A stretch of 64,000 nucleotides of DNA from positions 574,999 to 638,998 of the forward strand of contig CAJNOJ010000005.1 of assembly GCA_905250025.1 (NCBI GenBank), given 5' to 3'. The notes under the pieces are model-generated. The model was not told the DNA's origin. It saw only the letters and a list, made by a program, of their open reading frames with translations, and ran no database searches. Every line of letters starts with the position of its first letter. The first letter of the stretch is position 1. Positions 35,158 through 47,540 of this stretch are shown piece by piece. The stretch is from Adineta ricciae. Taxonomy: Eukaryota; Rotifera; Eurotatoria; Adinetida; Adinetidae. A program made the translations under genes and the position numbers.

Positions 35158-35999
35158 GCTATCGACAGCATTCGTTATTTATACTCTGATGATTAATAAT
35201 GTCAGAAAAACGTATGGAAGCGTAGATAATCTGAGTAGCTTTTCTTAGGAATATCAGTCATGGAATATGTGGGCGTCTGAGTCATATAGCTTAACGTGTT
35301 TTCCTTGTGATGTCTTGATGATACAACACGCGTTGTTTTTCTTCTTTTAGATCAATGTAAATGATGTTAGCTTTGAAACCATTGTTAACGACGTCATCTA
35401 ATTTGCAAACATATACACATGTACAATCAATAATGACACGATGTTTTCGTTTTCTTTTTGCGTTAGCTTGGAAAGCTGCTATCATGTAAGATCGAAATTC
35501 GCGTGTTTAGTAACGACAAATCCCATGTCTTTCCTGTTTTAGTTTTCCATATCTATTCTCATTTGGAACATTAGCTGCTGGTCTACAGATCCGTGTGGAT
35601 ATTGATATCAACTAAATCGATGTTCTTTTCGAAAAGCGAAACAAGTGTTTCATAGTATTTCGTCGACGTATTTTGTTTATTTTCATTGAATCATTGTTCC
35701 GATGACAATGATAAGACACAATCAATCAAATATTTCTATAAATTGTTATTCTGGCTACTCATTTCTCTTGGCTAAATTGTGTGTTAATAAGATATTGTCG
35801 TCATCATTGTTATCCTAACAATGTTCTCCCTACATCGTTTTGCCAAAGTATTCATGTGAAACAGATGAATCATAGATGTTCTCTAATGAAGCGTGTTACT
35901 TCATGATTTATTTTTACTTCAAATTGTGACTTCATCGAAAGGAGGTAATACAATCGCGGGAAAAAAAGAAAATATGTTTTTGTATAACCCTACATTGAT
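35158..35999. other. Spacer
   Basis: AT-rich DNA between two minus-strand genes. A short minus ORF at 35291-35485 has no features. Nothing else is supported. Confidence 0.6.
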
Positions 36000-38060
36000 T
36001 TAAAAGATATTTGTCGAAGATTTGCGAATAGGATTATTTTGCCCGACATTATCGAATTGTATGCCTGAAGCGAAGAGATTCAGCGCTTGACGATGAATAC
36101 GAATCTTAATTTCAGTACCAGATATAAGCTCCCCATCACACGCCCAATTGCCACGGCGTATTTGGTCCGTATGCAATGGATGAATGAGAACTTCACTAAC
36201 ACGATAGCGTTCAACATTAGGTAAATCTTCGATGGATCGACCATCATTTGCGACTTGCCAGAGAAAACGAAGAAAACCTGTTTGCCAAGAGCGTTTCACG
36301 AGAATCAAGTCAAATGTTCCATCACCTAAAATGAATTTTATACATTCCATCAGGCATATTATGTTTACATACCTAAATGTACAAAAGGAGACATTCCAAA
36401 TTTGCTTTTAGCACATCGCCCAGGCATATTAAGACAATTGATTGTTGTGTATCTTCCTTGACGTTTAATTTGTAAAGATGATCGAACTTTACCACTGTCA
36501 TGTTCATTTGCTAGAGCGCATATCTCGCAATTTCTGCTACAGAATGCCAATGCTGGTGCAATTAAGTTCTGAATAACTTGATTGTTTTTATTTTCCGTTG
36601 ATTTACTTGCATTGACTAATTCAGTTGGTTGTGTTCCATGATCCTCATGTTTAGTATTATTCGTTGATGATGATGACGACATCGTTCCTTCTCGGCTCAT
36701 CTGTGATGAGTCATGAGGAGACAATGTAATTGTTAACTCTGTATGATAAGATCTATTAAGAACAAACTGACAGAATCCAGATAAGTCATATCTTAGTGGG
36801 CCTAAATAACGCCATTTATCTGACTGATTAATAATATCACCGAAAAATCCGTAGGCTAACATTGTTGCCAGAAAACGTACAAATCCTTTTTCGTTATGAA
36901 CCTTAAAACTGACCATAAGACAAAATTCATCAGGAACAGATCAATTAACTTACCGTTGCGATATCAATTAGTAAAGATTCGCCCACGATAATCTGTAGTG
37001 CACTAGTCACAGGATCATTCAAACCAGTTGTACCATACACAACAGCATCCGTTGAACCAGCTGGTATAACACCAATTCGTAAATTGGGTCGTTTTATATT
37101 AACTTCTCGATCGTCAATATTTAGATTAGCTTCAAGAGATGTTTTCAATAGCAGACCATGGCACAATTCAGCAAACATTCCATCACCACCCACACAAATG
37201 AGACCATCATAAGCACTTAAATCTTCGTTTAATATATGGTCTCGTGCATGATTCGCTCGTTGTGTATGAATTGTATCCACAGTGACATTCGCTTCTCTGA
37301 ATATCGGTAAGATTTTTTTCTCATATACAACAGGTGCTCGTCCTACATAAATCGTCATTCAATCTTCGCCATAGAGTAGACTTCTCTTACCTTTTCCGCC
37401 AAAAGGATTAACAAATGCTAGTAAATGGCGTGGCCGCTGTTTCAATGTCGATAAACATAGATTCAAATTAACGCATAATTCATTAGCCACATCTTCTGAT
37501 TCTACATCGAATTCTAATCTTTTGATGCCCCATCGAATCGAATTTGATACATCGATATAACTTAGTTTCACCGTAAATTTATACTCTGCATGACCTTCGG
37601 TCTCTGTACTTTTTTGACCAAGAAACAGACGACTTAGACTGTATGATCGAGGCAATACTGGAGTTCGTGGTACAGCAACTTCAGAAGTTGATTTATTCAA
37701 TGTTGCACGATTTCCTTCTGTTGAAAGTTCCGTTACTGATATTGGTTCGAAAGTGTTGAGAACATCAGTGCTAATATAAACATTACGTTTTCTTTTCCTT
37801 ATTGATTTTATATGTTGAACGTGCAGTAAATTGTTAAGGTGAATTACTTTTGGAATATTCGTATTCTTTCTTTTACTTACTGATTCAAATTTGATTTTTG
37901 TTAGCGACGAGTCGATGTTGTCAATGTCAATATCAGGCGATGCAAATTCGCTTGTCGCTTGAACTTCTGTCGAATCGGATTGTGCACCATCAATATAGAT
38001 GTACATATGATGATGTTCATTTTTAATATAACATACTGTTGAGTATAGAACAGACGGCAT
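36000..38060 (-). CDS. CERK: Ceramide kinase
   Basis: Ceramide kinase phosphorylates ceramide to ceramide-1-phosphate with ATP at Golgi and plasma membranes. The N-terminal exon (PH-like, with a long Ser/Thr-rich insert) ends at RHLLAFVNPFGGKG, the nucleotide-binding start of the catalytic domain (about 37380-37440). A 48-nt intron (about 37323-37370) follows. Next are IHTQRANHARDH, YDGLICVGGDGMFAELCHGLL (about 37140-37220) and IGVIPAGSTDAVVYGT (about 37025-37080). The ceramide-kinase CxxxCxxC signature appears as CSRNCEIC (about 36510-36535). FVHLG|DGTFDLILVKR spans an intron near 36330-36375. The terminal NWACDGELI motif (about 36130-36150) retains the Asp-Gly-Glu missing from the CERKL-type neighbour. 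The open frame extends upstream to 38096 but with TTG, so I take the ATG at 38060; an additional upstream exon is possible. Confidence 0.88.
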
Positions 38061-38676
38061 TTCTTCACATAAAATATCGTATGACGTATCCCTCAAGTTA
38101 ACTGATTGGTTTTTATTAGTTTACGACTGACAAAAAACATGCTACATACCTGTATGAAACTATACATGAGAAAAATAAGTAAACTATATTTAGGAATATA
38201 AGAGAATCACGCAATATTCTGCCTTTTTCCTCTCTACATATTATTGACGACTCGTTTTTGTGCGAGAGAATAGTACGAAGAGAAATATACGAAATATATA
38301 TATGCATGTCGTTCTTGTCCTCTACTTCTGTACTTTTGCTACACACCTGTCAATTAATATAGTTCTGACGCACGAATTCGTCATCATATTTACAAACAAA
38401 TGGATGTGTTATACACAGTACATTTAATGTTGACTTTTCCTAATGAAGAACTGAAAAGTATGAGCGCGAGAGATCGATTTGATAAAATGTTTATTTAAAT
38501 AACCATTAATCACACACTTAACACACAGACGCTGAAGCAAGAAAGAAAAGAACGAAAAAATTGAAGAATGGCGATGTCAATTTCTAGCGACAACAGTGGT
38601 CAGTTGGTCGACGAGCATTCGCATTGTTTTTCTTTCTTTCTCTGTTTGAACATTGAATTCGTTGATTATTCTTTCG
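38061..38676. other. Divergent promoter region between CERK and CHK2-like kinase
   Basis: About 0.6 kb separates two divergently transcribed genes. It may contain an upstream CERK exon. A minus ORF at 38116-38346 is not convincing. Confidence 0.45.
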
Positions 38677-40129
38677 ATGATTTCATCTTCCGCAATACCA
38701 TGGGGTTATTTAGAACCGATTAATCCAATCTATCCACGCCAGATCTTAACAAAGCCTTCCTACATCATTGGACGTCATCCATGTGATTGTGATATTACTT
38801 TGGATTCCATTGAATTTCGACAACATGAATATTTTATTCATTTGAGTTCCAAACATTGCATCATCCAATGTACAAACAATGGTCAGACGGTCATTTTTCA
38901 TGATACAAGCAGAAATGGTTGTTATATCGATGGGGAACTTGTTCATCAAACAAAAATATCGTTGGAAAAGCACGAACATGTGATGTTAGTCAACAGGCTA
39001 TTTACAATAGCATCATTTTTGTCTATATGTCTGTATTTTAGATCATTGGCTGTCAAGGAAAATCAAGTCTATCGTTTCATTCGTCTATCGGGTGTATTCA
39101 ATGCCGTCCAACTTGACGAACATTATTTAAAAGCAAATCTACTTGGCTCCGGCTCATTTGCAAACGTTTACAAAGCGATCTCATCTGTAACGCAAGTCCG
39201 CCGTGCGATTAAAATTATCAACAAAGACCAATGTGAAAAACAAATTGGTTCAGGATTTTCCAAATATCTCTATCGAGAAGTGTAAATTGACAGTTAACTG
39301 AAAAAGAAAGAAAGAAATCATGGCCTTTTTCTTCGTTTTTAAGAGCGATCCATGGAAGTGTTGATCATCCGTGTATACTCCGTCGTTTTGAGGTTTTTCA
39401 TGAGAGATCAAATCTCTTTGTTGAAATGGAATATGCTGGCGGTGGTTCATTATTCGATCGAATACATAAAACGTCCTTAATGACCGAAGAAGAATGTAAA
39501 TTTATCTTTTATCAAATAGCTTGCGCACTCGCTTACCTTCATCGACTTAAAATCGTAAATTGAAAACGAAATTTCTGTCTCAACATGCTATCCTTTTGAT
39601 TTCTTTTCCAGGTTCATCGAGATATCAAACCAGCCAACGTTCTCCTAATGACCAATGAAAGAGAAACAATTGCGAAACTGAGTGATTTCGGTGTGGCAAA
39701 ACATGTCTATACATCATCAAGATATTTGAACACCACCATTGCTGGTACTCAACAATTCATGGCACCAGAAGTATTATTACAAACTGGACATTCAACAAAC
39801 GCTGATGTACGACATTCACCTTTGCGACTCTTTTGTGTCTAAGCAGAATTATTCGATGAAGTTTGTTTTAGGTATGGTCATTCGGTATGACTTTGCTCAA
39901 TGCTTATGTGGGTGACACCGTCTTTCGCTTACGAGGTATTCGAGCGTTGAACTCGATATCTTATTCAAAAAGAGAACTGAAAGAAATTCTTGTGAAAACA
40001 TTAGAGACAAATTCATTTGCTCGACCAGATATGACTCAATTGTTGCGTTATCCGTGGTTTCGTGATCAGACATGCTTTGAACGAGTTCAAAAACTTATCT
40101 ATGAACAAACGGGTCAATATTTGAGATAA
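38677..40129 (+). CDS. CHK2-like serine/threonine kinase with N-terminal FHA domain
   Basis: The first in-frame ATG (38677) gives a short N-terminus, then IPWGYLEPIN, the segment that precedes the FHA domain in CHK2. The FHA domain (about 38740-39000) has YIIGRHP, LSSKHCIIQ and DTSRNGCYIDG, the phosphothreonine-binding loops. The kinase domain has LLGSGSFANVYKA (P-loop, about 39140), AIKIINK, then across an intron DHPCILRRFEVF and VEMEYAGGGSLFDRI. VHRDIKPANVLL (catalytic loop) follows another intron, then SDFGVAK, GTQQFMAPEVLL, a third intron before VWSFGMTLLNAY, and RPDMTQLLRYPWF. All catalytic residues are present. CHK2 acts in the DNA-damage checkpoint. The SQ/TQ cluster seen in vertebrate CHK2 is not evident, and the C-terminal nuclear signal is weak, so this may be a divergent paralog. 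Confidence 0.82.
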
Positions 40130-40590
40130 CTTTAAGATTCATTTTTTTATGATTGTGTCTATGAAAATGAGAATGCTCTTTTACCGCTGATAAGAAAAGA
40201 TAACTGATTTTGTCTATTTTTTTCGTTTATACAGTGTGATATCAACGATAGTTTTGTATGAAAATCGTGCATTTTCTTTGCGAAAATAAATCAAAGATTT
40301 AGTCAACACTATGTCAATATCAATCGAGAAATGAAAGTCAATGGAATTGTGCAGAACGATCTCCACAGTTCACATTACTCCATATCGATCTAATAATTTT
40401 CGTAGATTCTTACGCAGACGATACTTTTGATTTATTTTTAAATCGAGTTTGTAAATACAAATTGATTAAAATGATTGAGGGTATGCTAGAATTATTATGT
40501 ATTCGACAAAAGTTTATCTTGGATACGTGTAAGATATATTAGCGATATGTGCACTCACTGGGTCTTTAAGCACCTAAGAAGAATTAAATG
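40130..40590. other. Convergent 3' spacer between CHK2-like and ZNFX1 genes
   Basis: AT-rich; likely holds both 3' UTRs. No coding signal. Confidence 0.6.
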
Positions 40591-43500
40591 CTAGAGAACA
40601 GCTTGATTAGGCATCAAATTAGCTGCGTCAGACCAAGCAGCATATTGCGATCCGTCCATTAAACCAAAATGACTGTTAGTGGAAACCAATCGATGATTTT
40701 GTCCACCGATTTTTTCTCCACAATCGGGACATTGACTTTCTTGATTAGCACCACCACACTAAATAAAAAGAGCAACCTGTTTTCTTACATTCTGTACTAT
40801 CTGGTAAACATATACTTCAGTAATGACATATGGATGACCATTTGGACATTTATACCAATGACCTTTGTTTAGATTTAACGCACTGACAATCGTTATACGT
40901 TCTTTTTCATTTATACCCAAACCAGGCAGATTGTTCATATGTTCCAATTTCTTGACAAGAACATCGAATTGTTGTTTGTCCTGTCCAGTAAATGGACCTG
41001 TTTTCTTTGTCAGGCGTTGCATTGTGTCGAGACCATCTTGTTCTTCTGGTTTTAAAGTACGAGCCGTAATTTGCGGCATCAACAGACGAATAAGAGTTTC
41101 GATGTAGATTAAACGACGAATACGCGCTAGTTCATTTTCGATGTCATTTATTTGTTGTGGAGCAAAGTTTCGATGTTGACGATGTGCAAGCAGATACCGA
41201 ACGATATGATTCAGGGGTGCGCTCACCTATGCGAAATCGATGCGTAATGAAAAGGAGAACAAAAAAGAAAGCACATACGAAATCTTCGAAAATATTATTG
41301 GACAATTTCTGTCGTCCATTAGTTAGAAGTGCATTGATTTCATTGAAGAATATCATAATATTTTCTATAAGTGTTATGATATCACCGGAGAAAAGATTGT
41401 CTTCATTGTTCAATATATCACGAAATGTTCGTATTGATATAGGATCCATTTCCTGTAATTTATCGTGAGTTCGATCGAAATCTTTAATTACATGTTTGCG
41501 ACGTTGTTCTATTTCTGTTTCAGAATGATCGCCCAAGATTCTCTGTTTCACTTTCGCAATCAGATTATGAACATGATTGATAATCGGAGTATATCGTTTA
41601 CAACGACGAATTTTTGTTTTACATCGAGGACATTCAGGAAAACGGATAGCCACCTTTTCATTTTTGTTATTGATTATATCTTCCACAAATTTGTCCAATG
41701 CAGTAACTTCGACTAGTTGATAAAAAATGAAAAGAGAATGACACGACGATCTTTTACTTCAGATAACATACATAAATGTTTGCAGTCGGGCAAGAAAACA
41801 AAGCGTGCGTCAGGTTCATCTTCTGTGCCAAAGAAAATCTCTTGAACGATATGTTTATTGCAAACACGACATTGACGAGGACACGGTTCACCGCAAATAC
41901 CAATACCTGAAATTGAATATATGGTAAAGAATGTTAGAAATCTTGTTTAGAAAATCAATGTTTACAATCATGACCACATTTTAATTTCTTATCACATGGT
42001 TCATTGCATGGACCACGATTGCATGGTTCAGAGCACGTACGAGTGCATTCCAAATGTTTACATTTGTAAGCACACGGCTAAAATATAAGCATATGTGTAG
42101 CAATAGAGATACTCTATAGTTTTAGTTCTAGACACTAACAAATTGACTACTTCGATTGAAATCCTAGATTCATTTTTATCAACCTACCTCTTTGCAAGGT
42201 GTACATAATTCACCACATTTCTTTCGACATCCCGAATGAACACAACGTGTTTGGCATGGCTGTAAACAAGGCGGGCAATTTTCAGCACATTTTGATTTGC
42301 AGACCTAAATACAAATAAGTCAACATAGATTTATCTTGAATTTCTGATACTAAAGTTTGCTCACATGTGAACAAATTAATTCCCGTTCACATTTTTGTTG
42401 ACAGGGAATATGTAACTGACCAGTTCGACACCGTCCACATGTTCCTGCACACTTATGCTTACATGCAAGTATTGTATTACAAGGTGTGAGGCAAGAAAAT
42501 CGTTTCAATTCTGATGGCGATGAAACGATACGACATGGAACATCATTGATATGATCACAAGGAAGACGTTTTGATACCGGTTTTTGACAGTCGTTAATTG
42601 TCGGTGTTACCGCACATTGGAATTTTATTTGATGTCCACAAGGTGTAATGGTTTTGTCAACAAGCACTCGACAAGGATCATGTTGAGTTGGATTGGGAAC
42701 ATGGCATCGTTTTGTACACCGATGAGTACATGGTAAGATTTCATCACATTTCTTTCGACAGACAATTTCTTTGTGACTAGGGAAGAACAAAATTATCAGG
42801 CATTGGGCTTCTAGCAAAGATTTACTCGAAGTCATAATTATGACACATTAGTGTACATTGGTGGCCACATTTCAAGCGAGCATCGCACAGTTTGTTACAA
42901 CCGCCTTCGGGACGTTGCTCAAAAGATTCCGCTTTTTCAGCAATAAACTTGTCGTTCGGATGTCGACGACATGAAAGGCATGGACCTAGTAATAAAAATC
43001 TCTCGATTTATTTTATAATCTTCGCACCGAATGGCCTAACCTTTGCCAATTTCACCATTGTCAACTAACGATCTACCGATTTTCTTCCATGTTTCACTGA
43101 CGTCAGCTAATAATTTCATATTTCCAATAATAAAGAAGCCACAACGAGCACGTGATAAAGCCACACAAATTCGATTATCTGTTTTGAGAAATCCGATACT
43201 TCTCTCTGCATTACTTCGTACTAACGATAGTATAATAATATCATTTTCTTCTCCTTGATAATTATCGGTGACCTAAAGGAACATTTTCATCACAAGTATC
43301 TAAACTCGAGTCTGATATTACCGTGATACGAACACCATGTAAGAGCTTGCGATGCTTTGATTGTTTAGCGATATACTGTCGTTGGCCGAGATACATAACA
43401 AGGATTGTGATTTGTTCGCCTCGATAACCTTGTTTGATCAAATATTCCGCTAACGCAAGGGCATATTTGGCTTCAAATTCATTTCGCTTCGAACTTCCAT

Positions 43501-46500
43501 CTTGTACTTTGGTTTCAAGATTTGTATGATTAATAAAAAAAACGCTAGTATTGATACCACGAACTTCTGGTCGTTGAGTTTTAACACTTTCATGATCCTC
43601 CAAATCGTCGTAGAAATGTGTCATGATACGAGCGATCTCCGGACGCATTCGGTGCTACAAAGAATGCATTGAATGAAAACAAACGAATCAAAGGAGACAC
43701 ATACCTGGATATTTAATCGAACATTGGGGAATTTATTGTTAACAAATCGTTCAAATAATGATACATCGATGTGATATTTCGTAGCTAGATTATATACACT
43801 TGGATTCGGTCGTAACTGAATATGGTCGCCGATCAAAACTAAATGTTCGCATTTTGTACTTAATGCGGTAATGATATGTGGCTCGAATATTGCGGCTGCT
43901 TCTTCAACGATCACAATTTTGTTTTCTAAAGAGAGTCAAATCAAATTCCTAGAAACAAGTTTTTTGTTGCTTACGAAGTTGTTCCAGTACTGAATGATAT
44001 TTCGCAGCGCAGGTCGTTGTCATTGCAACAATGATACTATCTTTCAAAAGAAAATAGTCTTCATTTTGAAGATATGTCGCCAGATCAGCCGCTGCTTGGT
44101 TATACTGTCGTCGTGCATCACGAACGGAAGCATGTAAATAGCATTGATACTTGTATAACCAATAACGATACAAATCGTGACGTTGAGCTAGTGTAAGTTG
44201 CCAAACATCGTTGTTGACAAGTCCAATAGTTTCATCAGTTAATGTGGTTGGGTGTTGAAGAATATGTTGGATTAATCGACGACGATTGTACGGTTTTTTC
44301 TTCACAACTTGCCATTCTCCTTCGTCATTGTCATCTGCAGTTGTGGTTGCGGAGTTCTTTTTTGGTTTTAGTTCGGATGTTTTTGGTTTTGAAACAATTG
44401 ATTGAATAAATTCCTCTTCTTCGATCTCGAGTTCGTCACGTCGACGTTGTTCTTCTTCTTCCTCTTCGTTGATTTCTTCTGTTTTCTCGTTGTACTCATC
44501 ACTTTTCACAGGTTTGTTTACTTGATCTGCTTTTGCATTGCACTCATCGATTTCCACAGGTTTGTTTTCTTGATCTGTTTTCGCGTTGCACTCGTCAGTT
44601 TCCACAGGTTTGTTTTCTTGATCTGTTTTTTCCACTGCTTCATCACTCTTCTTACTTTCTTTCTCGTCCATATTCTCGCTAAGATTCAATTCAGACATAT
44701 TGGTCTCCACATCCATGAGATCATGGAAATCTTCGAATACTTGTTCACATCCAATACCCAACCAATCTAGTAATGCTGCTTCTTCAAGCGTAGCATTGTA
44801 AGGAGCTAATAGTGAAGATCGGTGTACGTTATCGATAATATAATTATGGGTAAATGTTGTTAATGGTATAATATTTGTCCGAGAATGTTCGATCTTGTGG
44901 CTATGCTCCTTTAGTGCTTCTTCCGCTTCAGCTTTTCTATCTAATATGGCATGTTTTTGCTGATAGATGTGATGAGGTATTGAGCGACTATTACGAGCAG
45001 ATCGACGAGCGTTCAGTAAAGAAAATGGTTGAATTACTGTATTTTGACATCGATTACCGACACGAACGATACCTAAAAATAATCATTTTTTTCAGTCTAT
45101 GGCATTTGAAAGTAAATTCGATGTTCTTTACCTTCGCTGATATTTAAACGTTTGATAATTAGTTCCAAAAACTGATCAAGTGCATGATTCGTATGACATA
45201 TCATCAGGATCGGTGTGGACTGTTCACCCTGTGGACACCATACGTGACGATTGTGTAAAAGCATCTCAGCTATTCGTACACCCAGATAAGTTTTACCCGT
45301 TCCCGGAGCTACAACATTAAGCAAATTGGCGTTTTTAATCCGTCGAATTTGCAAATTAGAACTTACGTCCTTGAATAAGTGCAACTTTATTTGTTAGAGC
45401 TAGAATCAGCGCATCTCGTTGTTTTGGATTGAGATGTAGCTCCTGGCTTGTTGGCCATTGATCGTTCTTCAGTAGTGTCACCGACCTATATTTAGTTGGA
45501 ACTCGATCTACTTGTTGATAACGAATCCGAAATTCTTTTTCAACAATTAATGCAGGTGGAACTCTTTGTCCAAGACGACGCTGAACACGTATTTCATGAG
45601 AAGTGATAGCTGATTTAACTTCTGACTGTGGATCAACAAGAAGAGGTGTGAAATCATAAGTTGTGTTCGGTGTTACATAATCTGGTGGAATCATTTCGTT
45701 TGTTAATTTAAGAAGGAATTGTTCTAGAGGAAAAGTTTGTTCGGCACCAATCTCTTGTAGAGCATTGAGAACAGGGCGATATGCTTCGAAATAAGTCGTT
45801 GTTTCCACCATAGTTAATTGATGAGAAGAATCGATTGCATCCAGATCAATTTCTGATTGTTCGAAATTGTTTAGTTTTCCCAATGTTTTAACCTAATACG
45901 AAATTCAAACGCGAAAGTTTCTTCAAAACCCGTATGGATACGAAAGAATTTACCGAAACGATGCAGTCTTTTTCAATTGCTGTTCGATCTTCGACAGTTA
46001 CAAATGCACACGTTTGAAATGCATCGTAAGTCAAAACCAACAGATTTCCAAATATCAATCGTCGACTATTCGCCCATGTAACTCGTTTTACAAATTCAAC
46101 ATCCAAACGCAAATCATAGACAATGCCAGAGCGCGGACTTAGTCGTGGTCCAAGTGAGCGAACATTTTCATAAATACGTATATCGTAATTCTTGTCCTTA
46201 GTACCGGAGCGATACAGTTGGATGCCTTGGCGTAATGGGCCGACAAAATCTTCACGAAGAAGACGAAAATGAATCTGAAATTTTCAAAATACAGAATAAA
46301 CGAAAAAGATTGTCGTCATATTTACATCTAAATATTGCTGAGCGTCGTCATAAACACCGTTGACGATGTTTGGTCGAAGATAGGCTTGTTTTTCCGATAA
46401 AATTTCCATGACATTGGGAATGATAGGTAAGAGACGATAATCATCGGGCGGTGGACCAACATCGTGTACTGTTGGTTTGTTTGTTGTAGTAAGTTTTTGT

Positions 46501-47540
46501 TTTTCTGCTTGCTCCTTTTGTTTTTTCTTGTATTCGATGTTATTAACTCGTTCAACAACTTCTCCTAATATAGCTTTGATTTCTTCTATTTTCTAAAAAA
46601 AAATAGACAACTTGTCAAATCCTCTATTCACTACGTGATGTATCTTACTGGAGATGTGGTTTTATTCTTGAAAAAATATAGCTCAAGACGGTCAAAGACT
46701 TTCGTTAGATCATCGGCTGAATGTGGTATTAAATCGAGAAACTGAGCGGATATTTTCAAAAATGATTGAATAAATTCAAAGCGTAACTCATCAGTAATAA
46801 CGTCAGGTTTTATGATTTCGTCGTGCACACCATCGATATAAGTCGTTCGCGGTAGTTTTTCGAAAATCTTCACTATACTTTGTCGAGGTCCTTCGCAAGT
46901 GCTAATCTTTTCAAGTAATTTTGTCATTGCTAAGGTCCACTCATAATTCGTCTTCATTCGTCTATCTTTCAGCAAGGCCTTTAGTTCAAAATTTGGATGA
47001 AGCATATCCGCGAGAACTTCATCTGGACTTTTATCCAGTAATTCGCTCATCATAGAATATGTAACAGAAGGGTGCGATGGTCTTTGATTGGATCTAACAA
47101 AGAGATTAAATAGATTTTAGTTTAATGAATGATTTCAATACGAACACTCTATCAGTCGTTGGTGCATTTGTTGCAAATGATGAACGTCTATTGTTATTTA
47201 CATTGGTATTGAGATTATGATCATTTGAATTGGTTCGTCTAACAAAAACTCTGGGATTTGAGCCACGATATCCAAAACCACGACCTCGATCTCCATGATT
47301 TCTAAAGAAAAAAAGACGTTACCCATGAATTTCTATCGTGTAAGCTTACCTAGCAGAGTCACAGTTTCGGTCACTGCCAGGGCGTTGTTGATTTGTATTG
47401 TCGTTCACATTAACAGGAGGATGTGTTATATTAGGTAAAAGCGATGACGTTGCTGGAGGAGGTCGTCCTCTCGAACCACGAGCTCGGATAACGCTTGTTC
47501 GTTTAACAGTGTTATTTTGATCATCTGTATTCGCAGACAT
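40591..47540 (-). CDS. ZNFX1: ZNFX1-type RNA helicase with NFX1-type and RZ-type zinc fingers
   Basis: This is an SF1 helicase of the family that senses viral RNA in vertebrates and maintains inherited small-RNA silencing in C. elegans. The ATG at 47540 starts an Arg/Gly-rich N-terminus ([12 protein letters not shown]). The ARM-like and helicase-prefix regions span about 45360-47050. Walker A is assembled across an intron near 45310-45365 as [16 protein letters not shown]. The insert between motifs I and II (about 43980-44870) is acidic and contains a 16-residue tandem repeat. Walker B is [12 protein letters not shown] (about 43880-43915), then [12 protein letters not shown] and [10 protein letters not shown]. 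The last helicase motifs are [20 protein letters not shown] and [14 protein letters not shown]. Many NFX1-type Cys/His repeats follow (about 41850-42960, e.g. [12 protein letters not shown]). A C-terminal RZ-type zinc finger, [20 protein letters not shown] (near 40745-40865), precedes a stop at 40591. Many short introns; family confidence is high. Confidence 0.93.
44481..44624 (-). repeat. In-frame 48-nt tandem repeat inside the ZNFX1 helicase insert
   Basis: About three units of 48 nt encode variants of a 16-residue motif containing (A/T)DQ(E/V)NKPV(E/K)(T/I/S)DE(C/Y)N. All units stay in frame. They lie between helicase motifs I and II in an acidic Glu/Lys-rich linker. Confidence 0.8.

Noticed and set aside
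38568..38676. Earlier ATG (MAMSIS...) as the start of the CHK2-like kinase
   Set aside because: That frame runs into a stop at the FHA start, and I found no acceptor AG that would bring it into frame.
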